This document shows, one piece after another, positions 1-13,711 of a stretch of 64,000 nt of DNA. The stretch comes from Cruorifilaria tuberocauda. Taxonomy: Eukaryota; Nematoda; Chromadorea; Rhabditida; Onchocercidae. Position numbers and translations under genes: made by a program. The notes under the pieces were generated by a model that saw only the letters and a program-made list of their open reading frames with translations, made no database searches and was not told where the DNA came from. The stretch is from the NCBI GenBank assembly GCA_013365365.1, contig JABVXU010000192.1, positions 1 to 64,000 of the forward strand, read 5' to 3'. Every line of letters starts with the position of its first letter. The first letter of the stretch is position 1.

Positions 1-35
1 AGGATGAATACTTTTAAGTGATTAGAAATGAAATG
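1..35 (+). repeat. 35-bp exact direct repeat, copy 1
   Basis: The first 35 bases of the window are identical to 13677-13711 in the same orientation. They diverge from base 36 onward. The left limit of this copy cannot be seen because the window starts inside it, so the repeat may be longer. The copy at 13677 is preceded by ordinary AT-rich DNA. Confidence 0.9.
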
Positions 36-3000
36 AGCCAATTGCTATGCACAATATCAATAATGGTTTACTATTTGTTTGTTTATTACTGACATGACAG
101 CAAGAAGCTTATCATTATTCTTGTAATTTAATTTAATTAATAATCAGTTGATATCGAACTGAATCGATTTATTTTTTGTTCTTAAGAAATCTATATAAAG
201 ATTATAATCTTACTATATTATCGTAAAAATTACTTCAATTTTATTATTTATGTTCTTCGGCTATTATTTGAGAGAATAACTCCGACTTTGGCAGAGAAAG
301 GCAAGCAAAATTCAATGATTTAATTGTAATAATTAATAATAAAAAATTAAAATAATTTCAACAATCTCATATATTGTATAATTCATTTCTCAATTTCCAT
401 CTACTTTCATTTCATTCCAGATGCTGTGGTATATAAAAAATATTTTTGATTTCTCGATCATGTCGAAAACATCCATCAGATATCTTTTAAGTTTTTTTTT
501 CTGAAAATATTTAGAGAATTAATAATAAGTAAATAACATAAAGAAACGAAGACACAACGTTTAAATTTATTTGTCCTCATCAACTATTTGGCAAAAATAT
601 ATCCTTCTAGAATTGAGTGTTCTTGAAGTTAATTAACTTCTGGGTTTGATACAATGATTGTTTTGTTAAGTATGATAAAAAAAAAAGGAGAAATTTTCTT
701 TCCGCTCTCAGACGGAACACACTCGAGTTGTTTTAAAAAACCTGTTGGGACATTTTAGGATGTTTAAAAAAGCTGTCAAATAAATTCAAAAGTCTAAAAA
801 AGTGCAAATTACAAAATGGAATCAAGTGATGAATTATTCTGAAATTAAAATTGAATTATAAAGATAACCTTAGCAAGTTTTTAACAATTTATTTCAGCAA
901 CGACATACTTTTTGAGAAATCTAAGTTAGTTTTTTTCATTTTTCAGAAATTTCTCGAATTGCTAAAGGGTTGAAAATCATTTGCTAAGGTTATTTTAATG
1001 CCAATAAATGAATTAATGCAGAAGAAAAACTCTTACAATTTTACTACTATGCTTATTGTTTATTAATTTATTGACGAAGCTTAATATAATTTTCACGCAT
1101 TTGACGTTTCAAATACAATTCTTCTGCTCAAAAAGAAAAGCAGGCCAATTTAAGCATAATAAATTTCATATACCTTTTAATATTCAAAGTTTTCATTTAA
1201 CAAGACATACAATACAACGCTCTCATTAAGAACTCAATGTATGGTTTACCCGTCCTTTAATAACTTTAGATGTGTACCTCTCATTCTGTGATATAATTCT
1301 TCTACAGTATCTTTCGGCAGCTAAAAATCAAGATCATACTTTTGAGTTGTCAGTTGATAAATGATAAGAAGCATAATATCACAGTACGCCGTTTAATCAT
1401 AAAGAAGTCAAAAGTATAAAAATTGATGAAAAAACAGTTGCTGGTTTGGATTTATAAATTTTGAACACATAACTAAGCTTAAATGCACTTTTTTTTAATT
1501 AAAATAGATGCTACAACAATTAAAAAATTTTCGTGCGAGAATGAAATTTTATTTCATCGGAAAAAAGAGTGGGAGAGTTTTCAAGAAAACTCTTCATTTT
1601 CAGAAGGATTAAGATTTTACGCTTTCCGGAAAAATATTCAGATTTTGTTTACTTCATCAGTTTACAACATAGAAGACAATTGAAGAAACAATATGAAATA
1701 CCAATTTTTCTTATATCTTATAAAAAGACAAAATTTCAGAATTATTCAAGCAAATGAAGGTCGCAGGATGGTTCTGAAAATAAAAATGACAACATATTCG
1801 TATATGAAATAAAACGTTTTAAGGAAGTATATGCGACATTTCTGGAAAAGTATAGATTTGAGAAGTACTTTTCCGGGATATTTGAAAAGAATGCCTTTCT
1901 CTAGGGCTTAAAACTTTCAAATATTCAGCTTTTTCCCAGAAGAAAAGTGTCGGAATCATTTTTTTGCGAGTCAATGAATAATTTAGATGTCTTTGATAAA
2001 TTAGATGAAAGTTAATTTTTTGATGAATTTTCCCATCTTTTTCTCTTTTTTCTCCAAATACGATTACGAGATTGTAAACAGAAGATAAACTTATGAGGTT
2101 TTTACAAACATTTCATCATTTCCTCCTCGAATCCTCTCTTTCCCGCCTCTCTCTCCTCCCATTTACTTTTCATCTTACTTTCCAGCGCACTAAAGAAACG
2201 GGTTCGCATTCCAAGGTTAATAAATGAATTTTTTCGATCAAAAATATCGATGACAGTAAATAATCATTTCAATTGGTATCCAATCAGAGCTTTCAAATGA
2301 ACAATGCCAAGAGCTTTAATTCTGTCTCCCAATTTTAGAATTCCTGAACCAGACCAATAAGGTTCGTTGTTAGTTAAAAATTTAAACTATACTAATTCCA
2401 GTGCTGACCTATTAGTTCATATTCTTTTAAACGTTGTTATTACAATTGATATTGCTGATAAGTATAAGTCAATGGTTGATTAATTTGAAAGAGATAGAAA
2501 TAGACAAAGATCACAATTTGAAGTAAAAGTTCAAATTTTAAGAAAGAAAAACTTTTAAAAATTTAAATAGAGGAGAAGAAGAGAGAAAAATAATTTATTG
2601 GTCTTCTATTTCGTAACAGATACATTAAATTAAGTTCTTAAATTAGATTAATTTTATGGAATCTTTATATTGTAGTTCTTTTGATGGTCTTGACTTAATC
2701 TTAACTATTGGTGCTATTATTTGTTTCCTTATCAAAAAAGCTTGAGCCTATGATTCCTTGTAAAATTTCTCCGTGCAAATTTCAACTATCGTAATTATAG
2801 TTCTTATCTTATTGATTAATTTGATTTAATTTTGTAAAATTTTTTTAATTTGAGTTAATGATGGTTTTAATACCGAAAATACTATAGCAATTTAGGTATT
2901 TATTTCAGGAGAAATTTGGAACGAATAGACTGTCTTCTTAATCATTGGAGAATAGAGCATCAGTACTGTTTTGTTTGTTATTTTAGAGCTCTTCTTTGAG

Positions 3001-4132
3001 GGAATTTTTCTTATAAGAAAACACCAACAATTTAATCTTAGAAACTTTTTCTCTTCTATACACACAAATAACTATTAAAGTGGCCTAATTTCTTTTTCTA
3101 AGCTTCTTTTTCTTTACAAATAACTAATCTCTGATCCTTGAAAAATAGTTATTCTTACTGTAGAAATTTTGATATGATTGATTGCAAATCATCTGACAAT
3201 ACTATTTCACTTTCATTCATCAAATTTAATATTTCACAAGAAGGAAAATACTATAAAAGCTTTAATAAATTTAATTAATGTAATGCTTTCATGTTATGCA
3301 ACTTTGCTTTCACGTATAAATTGAATAGTTTAAATAAAAATCAAAACAAATTATTATTGTATTAATTATTTTTTTTAAATAATAAATTAAATAATAATAA
3401 ACTTAATTTTCCTCTTGTACTTTAATTTTATTTGTTCGATTTAATTCAATCCATCTGTCAGTTATACAAACTCCGCAATTAGTTGCAAATTGCAAATTAC
3501 TTTGCAAAATTTACCAAATGAAAATCTTTTAAAATACTTGTTTAGTTATATCCAAACTAAAGCGCTTATTAATGGAAATGCTAATTAATGGAATTGGAAG
3601 TAGAAGATAATCAAAAAGCTTTATTAATGGAAATGCTACGAATTTAATTTCCAATGAAACACAATAACATGATTTAAAAGATTTCCTATACCATTTTTTC
3701 ATATTTTCATTTTCAGAGATATACTGGCAAATTAAACAGTACAAATTAAGGTAAGCAAAAATAATATTCTAAAAATTTGAATTGCTATCTAATCTTTAAT
3801 TATAAGTTCTGAGAAAGCATTGAATTATAAAACATTTTATAGTAACCTACCTAATCCAATTTTAGTATTCACTACTAATCATACTAATCAACTTTCTATT
3901 ATTCCTATACTATAACAATTATTCAATTCCACCTTTTCAACAAAAGAATTGCCTGCCAAAAAAAGTGATTGACATGGCAAGTGCCTGGTGAAATATAATT
4001 TTAAATTTATAAAGTCTAACGGTATGGGATGAATAGATGAATACAATATATAATAGTTTAGACGATCTGGGAAGAAGAGAGCTTAGCAATAAGCCTGCTT
4101 AGCTTTTGACCGGTGGAAAAAGAAGCTTGAAA

Positions 4133-4162
4133 TAAGCCTAAGCTTAAGCTTAAGCTTAAGGC
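4133..4162. repeat. Degenerate telomere-like hexamer array
   Basis: Five head-to-tail hexamers read TAAGCC, TAAGCT, TAAGCT, TAAGCT, TAAGGC. TAAGCC is a permutation of the complement of TTAGGC, the usual nematode telomere unit; the next three units carry one C-to-T change. A further isolated TAAGCC lies at 4090-4095. The array is also nearly palindromic, because AAGCTT is self-complementary. It may be a decayed interstitial telomere repeat or a chance HindIII-type repeat. Confidence 0.6.
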
Positions 4163-5754
4163 ACGTTTCCATCAAAAAGCACTTTCTCTATTGAATTTAG
4201 GATTATGCTTTCTCATGCTTTTGCTTGCTATTTCAGGCTTCACCAAAAAGCATCCAATATAGTTTGTAGCAGATATAATTATTCTACTGCACATTATTAG
4301 TTCCCATCTCTTACGTTTTTTCAAAATTAAATTCTGGTGGGTATTTGTACTTCATGCACTGTGAGAGAAAAGCGTGAAATATAAACAAGAGTAGATGATC
4401 TTGCAGGAAATCTTAAGTGTTTGGTATTTTTAGAAAGTTATTTGGAATGGTAACTTTCTAAGTAAGATTTTCTAGATACTTTCCTGACCTTATTCTACTT
4501 TACTTAAACTTACTGTTTGAGCTAAAAATGATATCTATACAAACATGATTAGGAAGAAGAAATGAAATTATAGCAAATTGTTGATAAGAGATTTCTTTTC
4601 TCTCAAGAACTTTGTTAATTTCTTCCATCGATGGGTTACCGAATGGAATAATTTATTCTACAGATCATTTAGTGTTAGCAAATTTAGAAAATATAATTTA
4701 AAGTCGTTACATTGTCATTTTTTGGAACCCTTTTTTATGCCTTAATCGAATATTTGCGCCAGATGCTTGGGCAATCATGCTCATAGCGGTGCAAAATTTA
4801 TTTCGAAATATATTTGCTTAATAAAACTTATACAGAAGGTAGCTCTTTTTTACTATCAATTTGAGCAAATATTCCATATTGAATAAATTGCACTGATCAA
4901 TCAATGTTGATAAGAAATATCAAAAGATAAAGTAAGTGGTAATGTATTGAAAACGACTAATAAATATACACATATATATCTACTCCGTTCAATTAACAAC
5001 CTTGATTTGACTGAAATCTAAATTCTAAAAGAAATTATAAGAAGACAATACTCTCCATGTTCATTGGAGGGGAGAGATCATTGAAATCAACTGCTTCCTA
5101 CAAGAGTGTTTAGATCTTTAGCAATATGATGTGATTTCTTCAGTTTTGAAATTACCAAAATACTGTTGAACTTATTTAAGTAGGCGTAGGCACGCGCTTT
5201 TTTCTTTTGATTTCGGAAATATCAAAAAAGAGTGATAACATATAAGCGGAATTGAATAAGGAAAAGTGTAATGTTGAAAAATTATCCATTTTTAAAATTT
5301 TCGGGAAGATCTACGTTTATTAGAAATGAAATGAAGAAGTTATATTTTTGCTATAAATTTCAGCATTGACTCATATTTATCACTTTCTCATTTTAAGTTA
5401 AATAACTAAGCTTTATTCCGGCTGTCAAATTAACTTCCTTTCGGTCATTCATATTACATCTTAGATTTCATGGAAGCGATTATATCTTGCACAATAAATG
5501 CTATTGATACTTTCTTAAATCAATTTTCTATTTTACGAAAAAATTCAAAAAATTCCATATTAGAATATAGGATATAGGTGTAGTGTAAATTGTATTAAGT
5601 AATATCATTTTTCGGAATTTTCTCACTAGATATCAAGTATACTTGTAGCGAAATCTTCATCCTCTTATCACTTCCAACTTCTTTATAATACTGTTTCAAC
5701 TAGCTATCAAGCAGACTTAGCCTAGTTACTCTGTTACATTTTATCGTGAAATAT

Positions 5755-5860
5755 TTTAGTAGGAATAGTAATAGCAATAGTAGTACCAACAGTAGTGATA
5801 AGGATAACAGCAGCAAAATACTATTCGGTGATAATACTACCAGTAGTAGTATTGATAACC
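5755..5860. repeat. Imperfect AGT/AAT trinucleotide tract
   Basis: Irregular runs of AGT, AAT and AGC triplets appear here. Read on the plus strand they give a Ser/Asn-rich frame and on the minus strand a Leu-rich one; neither has splice signals or a recognisable domain. I treat it as low-complexity DNA, not as a coding exon. Confidence 0.5.
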
Positions 5861-8800
5861 GTAGTTTGTCCCAAATAGTCTCAATATTTAAAAAAAGGTA
5901 TTTTTTTTTCTTTAGTGGTAATTTTAAAAGTTCGCTGTTGTTGCTTTTTTCTTCTCTCCGACTGTACATTACATCCAATTCAGTATGGAAGTCATTCTAA
6001 TGAAATTGGACATTTTATGGGAGAGGTTGCGGAAGTCATACAATCTGCGCACCTCTCTTCTACCCACCTGCATAGCATTTTCAGCATTAAGCGCTCAGTT
6101 CATAAATTTGTGAACGTTGTTGACCTTGATAAAGATGATAGGTGTGTGTGTATGTGTATATGTGAAGGAACCTTTCGGTTGATGGTGTAGGTTGGAACCG
6201 ATCGACCAAAATGGACTCACTTACTTTTGTCGTTGTCGTTTTTCTCTCTCTTTTTTGTGTTACGCAAAAAGTAGAAAAATAAAAGTTAACAACAACAACA
6301 TATCATCGTTATCATAATGATCACTAAGAAATGGAAATCTTTCCTCTTTTTTTAAATAACAAAAACAGCTATGTAAACATTTTGCAAACAAAAAAAAGAT
6401 AAAAGCAAATTCATATTTATACGGCGCAATTGTGATCATCGTCATTAGAGTGGAATCAATGAAAAATTCATCTTTTGCTTTCTGTCACAAATCAAATGAA
6501 GAATAGACAATGAAATAGATTATTCTATTGGAAATAAAAAATTTGAATTATATCGAATTTTCGGATTACTCTTAACTGATTAGAATCCATAACAATGGTT
6601 GTTTTGGTTACTTATCACTGAAAAAGAAATATTCTACACTTTGTACCTTTCAGCTTTTTAAATAATACAGTATATCTAAAACTTAAAAGATGGAAATAAT
6701 TTTTCTTAATTACTTCACTCAGATTAGTGAATTACTCAAACGTCATCACTCATATTATTATCTTAATCATAAATGTCACCATTATTATTACTAACGTGAT
6801 TATAACATTTCAAATGGATGCATAGGTTTTTATATTAATTTAAAGAAATACCTTTACTACGAGCATACATACCTGCACATGAAGTATACACATGTAGCAG
6901 AAGATACAATAGTTTCTGTATTTGATTTTTTTTGTTTGAAACCTTTTCGAAATAAAACTTATCTATTCACACGCCTACGTCGTGTTTATGCACTTACATA
7001 AATACTTTCTTAAAGTCTATGACTTTTTTTGTTGTTTCCATCCAAAGAAAATTTTGCATTTGCAATGAATACATTTGATAATGCGCTGACGGCATGTGAA
7101 GCATCATTTGCATTTGCGCCTTATCGTTGCTAGAAAAACTGAAGTAAAATAAATAAAACGAAACGAAATAAATTCTTCGCAAAAAATTTAAAAAAACGAA
7201 AAAAAGTCAGATTCTTACTAAAATTCCATTCTTTTGGAAGATCTTTGTTTCAGGATTGTTTCAACGTTAATAAATTTTATTCTAATTCAATAATACCAAC
7301 AACAACATCTTCGCCATATTTCATTTTATTTGAATTGCATTCATATAATGATAACAAATAGTGATGAAATGAGAAAGATCGTGGGAGATTCGACCGGTGG
7401 TGAATTGATGCATTCATCTATTTCAAAATAATATTTATTTAAAGGAAAAATTTCTGTATTTAAGTTCTTTTCCACTTATCACTTATCTATGATAACATTT
7501 CAGTATCTTTTAAATGTTGGCTATATAAATTATAAATTTTTTGATCTGTAATTTTTGTAAAACTTTATGTATTGATATTATACACTGGATTCACCTATTT
7601 TTCTACTAATTTTCATTCCGTTTGTTTCGTTGTTGTTAATTTTTATTTGAATAATAGGAATTCCTGAGATGCATTATGGTTTATTTTCTATTATCACGGA
7701 ATGATATATGCAGATAAAATGTTAACAATTATTATCACTTATTTATTTGGTTCCATTCGGTAGTCAGCTTATCTATGAAATAAAGATAAAGTAATAACAA
7801 AACTAAAACTGCAGAAGAAAGTAATTTTACCAGCATTTGATTGCTAAAAAATTTTTGCTTAAACTGTCATTTCACATTGCGATTGATAAAGCTAATCCTA
7901 ATCATTTAATTTCAAACCTTCTCTCATAGTTATCACAGAAATATTTATGAATGTCATCACTTCATTTTGAAGCTATCAATATCACAAATTATATAGGTTC
8001 AATATTGAATGAATGATTTTTTTAAAATTTTTTTCCGACATTGAATACGAATTTGATATGAAATTAGTAAAAAGGTTAAAGTTTGTTCAGTTCCACTTAG
8101 TTGAAAAGTGCGAGAGGAGCACTCAACATTTCCTTTTAAAATTTACTTTTATTTTTCAAGGTTAGAAGGATTAAGTGAAGGGAGTGGCTGGCCGAGTGAT
8201 CACAATCATTTCTCGATCGTGGATGAAGACATTCTTTCATTTGAAGCCATCTGATCAATGTGTCACAAAAGCAATTTCACTAATGCGACAATTGCGACCG
8301 AAGCGAAATTTGGCAGTGGTAAGTTAAATATTAATTGTAAAATTATTTTCTACTATACGGACAAAAAGATATTAAATATATTACTTTGTTCTTTTTCTTT
8401 CTTCTGTTATATAATCGAAAAGTCAGATGAAATGAGGTAATGAAAGTTAATAATTAATAATTGTATTCTATCTTCCAGAAATGTGAGAGAGATAACTGTT
8501 AAAATTAAAATACCAATTGAAATCGTAATTATATTCTTTTTTTGATATTTTCAATCTTTCGCTTAATTTTACCTGAATTTTTTCCTGTTTTTTCTTAAAG
8601 GAAATCAGAAATTTTTGAGAAACTAAAAGGAAAGAAGAAGAAAAACAAGAATAAATACATTTCTGAGAACTATGTCGTGGAAGAGATCGGACAGAGCACA
8701 GTAACAAACATCAAAGGTTTCTTGCTTTTCTGCTCTTATAATTAGAAAACTGTACGTCTGTTCCATTTAGTGTCGATGACCGCTATTATAAAATGCATTA

Positions 8801-11800
8801 TTAGACTATTTGAATGCATAAAAAAGAAAAGATAATGAAATATCCGTAGGACAAACTATTATTGCCGATATTACAGATCAATCTGTCCTGAGTGTTTTAA
8901 ATTAAAACTTGGAAAAGAGAAAAAAGCTTTGCACTAATTTTTTTCTTTCTCACCTCTCTTATTACTGTACTTCATCATCATCATCCAATCACTCATTTCA
9001 TTTCACCGTCATCATAATCGCCTATTGTCATCATTTCGTCTTCTCTTTTTTTGTTAGTTTTTCACTCGCTCTCTCTGTATCGAATATCCTTTATACATCA
9101 TAAAATTTAATGAAATCCTTAAAATTAATAAATTTTTCCAACTTTTTTCGAACCGAAAGTTTATTTTCAGCTAGTTTGCTTATTTCTTTTTATTTTTTCG
9201 ACTTAGTTTTGTCGAAATTTTCGTGTTAATTACTGTTGCAAATATAAATGAAATTTCATTGAGGATGGCTTGTTTATGCTACTATGACTAATATAGATAC
9301 CACTGCTGAATGAAATTATTGAGGGAAAGTTTTTGAAAATTTGTTAGATATATAATTTAATGGCTATTTTAAGTCTCGAAATCATGCAATTTAGCTCTCG
9401 ATATTCTAATTGAACAGTGATGATAGTGCGGATTCTGAGGTTTTATTCTCGATTTGTCATTCGGGATACGTGATCTTATTTTGAATTTAAATAAAGTTAT
9501 TTCGGAAAAGATTATGACCTTAAATATTCAGTACATTTATATCATTTTTATATATATGAAAATTAAGTTATTAATGTTTGAACTGGAATTCAAAACCTAT
9601 TTCCTGGATGATACCGCAAATTCTTAACCAAAATGCAGAAAGAAGTTAAATTTTCAATTTTGAAAATATTTGAAAAATGAATAAAAGTTTCTAATAAGTT
9701 TTAACTTTAGAAATAATATTTGAGTTATAACGACTGTCTTGAATTCATTACAAATCCAATAAAGTTTATTGATAATTTATATATGATTTAATCAAATGAA
9801 ACTTTTTAAATAAATATTCATCAGTGTAAAAAGGATCGATGAATAAATGTATTCGCTTCTTTTTTTAAAAAAAAGAATTATATTGCTTCTGACAAATTGA
9901 TAAGAAAATATTTATTGTGTTTCATATAGGAAATGCAAAAATGTTGGGTGGGAAAAATGTAGCTTATCGGTGCATTTTTTCTCGACTCGATTTTCCAGAC
10001 TCTAGCTTTTTCTACATTGTGTTATCGAAACGACTTGCCAGATATCCGAATCAAAAAGTTCGCATTAAAACGATGCATTGCTGCGATAAAGGCTTAGGCT
10101 GTGGGAAAACGCCTAGTGAGGCCTAATGTATCAGATAGTATTATGCTTTCTGCTCTCCCCATCGCCTATCAAAAAATAATATGGGAAAAGTTTAAAACAA
10201 AAAAATGAAATGAAATAAATAAGAAATTTTGTGATTTTTATGTTGCAACTTATTTGTTGATTGATTGTTTTCTTTTTTTGATAAACACACGTGCTATTGT
10301 GGTAAATACGAAAAGCAAAATTTTTGTTGAATTTTAAAGCTAATTTATAGAAATGATACATTCTCTATCTTATCTGAACTATTTACATTATATTTTTCGA
10401 TATTCAATTGCTGAATTTGTTTCAAAAGACAAATTTATCATTTCCGTTAGCTAAACGAACGGTTTAAATGATGAAGAAGAGAGGTATAATAATGGAGCAT
10501 TCTAAATTCTTTGAGCTCATCTCATTTCAAATATGCTAACTTGCAAGCTGAATAATCAAAAGTTTCGATTCTTTCACTTTAAACCAAATTTTGCTTAAAC
10601 AGCTTTGATAGACATAATCTCGAAAATAGAGCAAAGTTTTTCTTTTTATGGAAAGGAAATTGAAATTCTGGCCTGATAATGATGATGAAAAGGAAGCGAA
10701 AGGGTTAGCCAAGAAGAAAGAGAGAGAAAGGGAAAGAGAGAGAGAGAGGTTCATTTCATTAAAAATCATTATTAACAGTGTAACTGTTGCACAGATTTAC
10801 TAAACACAAGAAGAACCTTCCAAATCTTTTTTCACATTTCTCACCTCACAAAATGCTTGTTATCATGCCGAATCTTTGGCCCTTTTTATCAATTTAATCA
10901 TTCAATTCATCCAACTGATTTAACAGTATTCAATCAACGGCAGTAACTCAACCATCAATTACTTCTCTACTCGGAATATAGCATTAATCACATAAGTTCC
11001 TTAAAGTAACTTTTCGATATATTTCTAACTGTTTCCATCCAAAGAGATTGACCAAGTATACTTGAATCTTTCTTTGTTTCAATTTACAATGTTGCTTGCA
11101 TAATTTAGCATTTGAATTAGAAAACTTAGAAGTATTTAAGTAAATACTATCTGAAAAGCTCTTTACTATCTCACATTTTCCGAAGATTTTAAATTCGAGA
11201 GCTTTTCTTCGTAATTAAAACGCCGCTAACACTACAAAAGTGCTTATCACTCTCTGCCAATATGTTAGGGTGAGGTTGGAATTCCGAGAGTTCTCGGGTT
11301 AAGATTTGTTTAATCTTTTGCATGTTTCAAATAGAATTGTACTTCCTCCATGATATTATTTCGCAGATCGTTTCCTTAATATTATAAAAGTGTGGAAACG
11401 AGTCTTATCCTAACTGGTTACTTAAAAGACATCTGACTAATTGAAAGTATAGCTTGGTTGAAATATGAACAATGTCATATCGTCCCTGCCGCATGAATAA
11501 TGCAAATTTTAACTTTCGGTTTGCATCTCCAAAATTTGAAATACAGATTAAAGAGTTTTTCACTATGTGCCGCAATTTTTGAATTTATTTTCCTAATTCT
11601 TATGCAAAATATTTCATTCCAGCGATAAGTTCGATCTTCAATTACATGATTTGCAGAAACTTTAAGACAGCATTTTTCTGTTGGAGGAAAGTGATGATCG
11701 TAGTCGTGCAAATCTCTTTCCGGAAATTTAACGGTAAAGTTTAAAATGAATCACTTTGTTTGACTCACCCGCCAATTCCCGTTGCTTCATCTCTTACATT

Positions 11801-12070
11801 TACATTCCGGTATTTCTCAGTCAATTCAAATTCTATGCCTCTAATAATTTCTTTCTCAGAGACTCTTCAAATTTTTCATTTTGAGATAATTTCTTCTTCT
11901 CATTCAAATCTTACTTTTAAGAGTCATTTATTTATACATTGGACATTTGTCACAAGAAAAATTAAATAATTAAAGTGTAATTAAATGTAAACTCTAAGAC
12001 TTCAAAAAGGATATTCATTCTTCAAATATCGCAAAATATGGTTCGATCAGCAGAAATATATACTGAAGTT

Positions 12071-12119
12071 GCATCAGCAACATACATTGTGCATCAGCAA
12101 TTGCATCATGCATTAGCAA
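12071..12119 (+). repeat. Short interrupted repeat of GCATCAGCAA
   Basis: GCATCAGCAA occurs at 12071-12080 and 12091-12100, and a one-mismatch form, GCATTAGCAA, at 12110-12119. TTGCATCATG fills the gap between the second and third copies. The spacing is about 20 bp. It may be a small minisatellite or a cluster of transcription-factor sites. Confidence 0.6.
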
Positions 12120-12924
12120 AGTTTTCCTTCTGAATCAAACTGATCGTAATTACTTTTGGTAGTAATGAAAGACTTTCTTGCCGTTATTACTCAATTAATT
12201 AACTTTTGGTCAATTAACTGATCGTAATTTCAAATCGAAATTTCGTATTTTAAACTATTCTATAACTGAAACAAATATATTCGGTCACTCATTTTGATAA
12301 AATATTTGCTTGTTTATTAGAAGATGCGAAAGAATTCTTCGACTAAATTTATTGAATGCTGTATCAGTTAGCAATGAAAATAATGCTCGAATCTGGAGGG
12401 TTTGACATCTGACCTTCCCAAAACAAAATCCGATTTGTTGCCTTTTCAATTGTCATTTTAGAATGAAAAATGCTGTCTTTGTTTAAACAGTTTGAAAAAG
12501 TTCAGCCTTTCGCCGATATTTTCATTTCTGTTTCTGTACAAAGGTTTAATTTCTTTCTGTGTGAGCAAAATGAATGTTTTGACTTTTTCAACTTTTTTTA
12601 TCCATCTGAATAGGTGTAGGAAAAGCAGAAATGAAATTATAGACAATAGAGAGAGAAAGAAAGACAAGGAGGAAGAGAAAGAGAGGGAGAGAGGGAAGTA
12701 AAGAGGAAAGGAAAAAAGGATTTGTTTCAGCGAAATATTTCTTGAACTCCTTTTGGGACAGAACTATACTTTCTCCAACCTCATACCTTCTCATCCAGTC
12801 ATCACTTATACATTACTCTTCTATCCTCCTTACTTATCACGTATGCAGTCAACGCTGCACTTAATACTTTTTCAGAAAATACTGAAATGTAGGTAGGGAC
12901 TTCATAAAATTTAATTAATCCGTT

Positions 12925-13397
12925 TCATGCCAAAACCATAGATATTACGGTGTCCCCGTACCGCGACAGTAACCTTATAAGAGCAAGGATATGCTTACCC
13001 TTTCTAGATTCCGGAATAAACTGTTCAGGTGAGAGAGCTTTTTCTGATCCGAATGCTTGAAGGACAATTGCGCTATCAGCAATTAGATGTATTAAGCAAG
13101 TTACTTCACACTTTGATATGTACGAAACACGCAGTGCAGGAGAGGACATCAGAAAGTTTTCCTCCGACCTGTTCGTGAAAAAAGCTTCTAAGAGAAAAAA
13201 CGAAAAAGGTGAGAGGCGCAAAAGTTAGGCACGGAAGACAAACGAGTGAGCACTTCTTGTTGGAATATTTCTTTTTTAAAAAAGAAGCGAACAAAGAAAT
13301 TGGTACGACGGCGATAACCTTGGACATTTCGCCGTTTACTTTTTCTTCCAGAAAATTCATCTTTCCTTCTTCTCTAAGCATTTTTTTCATACTTTAA
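12925..13397 (-). other. Less AT-rich island with orphan overlapping ORFs
   Basis: Two overlapping minus-strand frames of 98 and 94 codons (12925-13221 and 13106-13390) and a plus-strand frame (13209-13397) lie in DNA of noticeably higher GC than its surroundings. I recognise no domain, and no exon chain can be built from them. One minus frame has an ordinary-looking mixed composition near its end, so a small lineage-specific exon or a relic of a mobile element is possible. I do not call a gene. Confidence 0.2.
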
Positions 13398-13408
13398 ATT
13401 AAGTGCGA

Positions 13409-13410
<2 letters not shown>

Positions 13411-13484
<74 letters not shown>

Positions 13485-13500
13485 ACTGTGTGTGTGTATG
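13411..13500. repeat. (AC)n microsatellite with terminal hairpin
   Basis: A pure AC dinucleotide run covers about 13411-13479 and is followed by a short ACAC/TGTG inversion. CATACACAC and GTGTGTATG around a 3-base centre form a perfect 9-bp inverted repeat at about 13479-13500. The tract is expected to be length-polymorphic and is a usable microsatellite marker. Confidence 0.95.
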
Positions 13501-13676
13501 ATTTAAACTACCCTTCACCTATTCCATAGTGGTTCAAGAAATTCATCGTTAATTTGCAGAAGTATTTCGAAATGAAAAATCATTGTTGAAGCGATAATCA
13601 AAAAAAGAGTATCGTTTTCACTGAATGTAAAACAAAGTTGTCGCGATTTCAGGAATTGGTATTTGAGGTGAATTTC

Positions 13677-13711
13677 AGGATGAATACTTTTAAGTGATTA
13701 GAAATGAAATG
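13677..13711 (+). repeat. 35-bp exact direct repeat, copy 2
   Basis: This copy is identical to window positions 1-35 and diverges immediately afterwards. Its left boundary in alignment is set only by the window edge. A partial relative sharing about 17 bases lies near 5320-5336. Confidence 0.9.

Larger units (their letters stand above)
1..12900. other. AT-rich intergenic DNA, no supportable gene
   Basis: I see no exon here that can be joined to another by splice signals and phase, and no recognisable protein family. Open frames are short, rich in F, I, K, N, L and Y, and often read through poly-T or poly-A tracts, as expected of chance ORFs in AT-rich DNA. Landmarks are a 35-bp sequence at 1-35 repeated at 13677, a degenerate hexamer array at 4133-4162, an AGT-type trinucleotide stretch near 5755-5860, a short less AT-rich frame at 9942-10126, GA-rich tracts near 10718-10748 and 12640-12720, and a small tandem motif at 12071-12119. 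The region could be distal regulatory DNA of the next gene on the right (fozi-1), or belong to a gene lying left of the window. Confidence 0.6.

Noticed and set aside
9942..10126. Less AT-rich frame with balanced composition
   Set aside because: It is short, with no recognisable domain or splice signals. TTAGGC and GCCTAA near its end are single hexamers and not an array.
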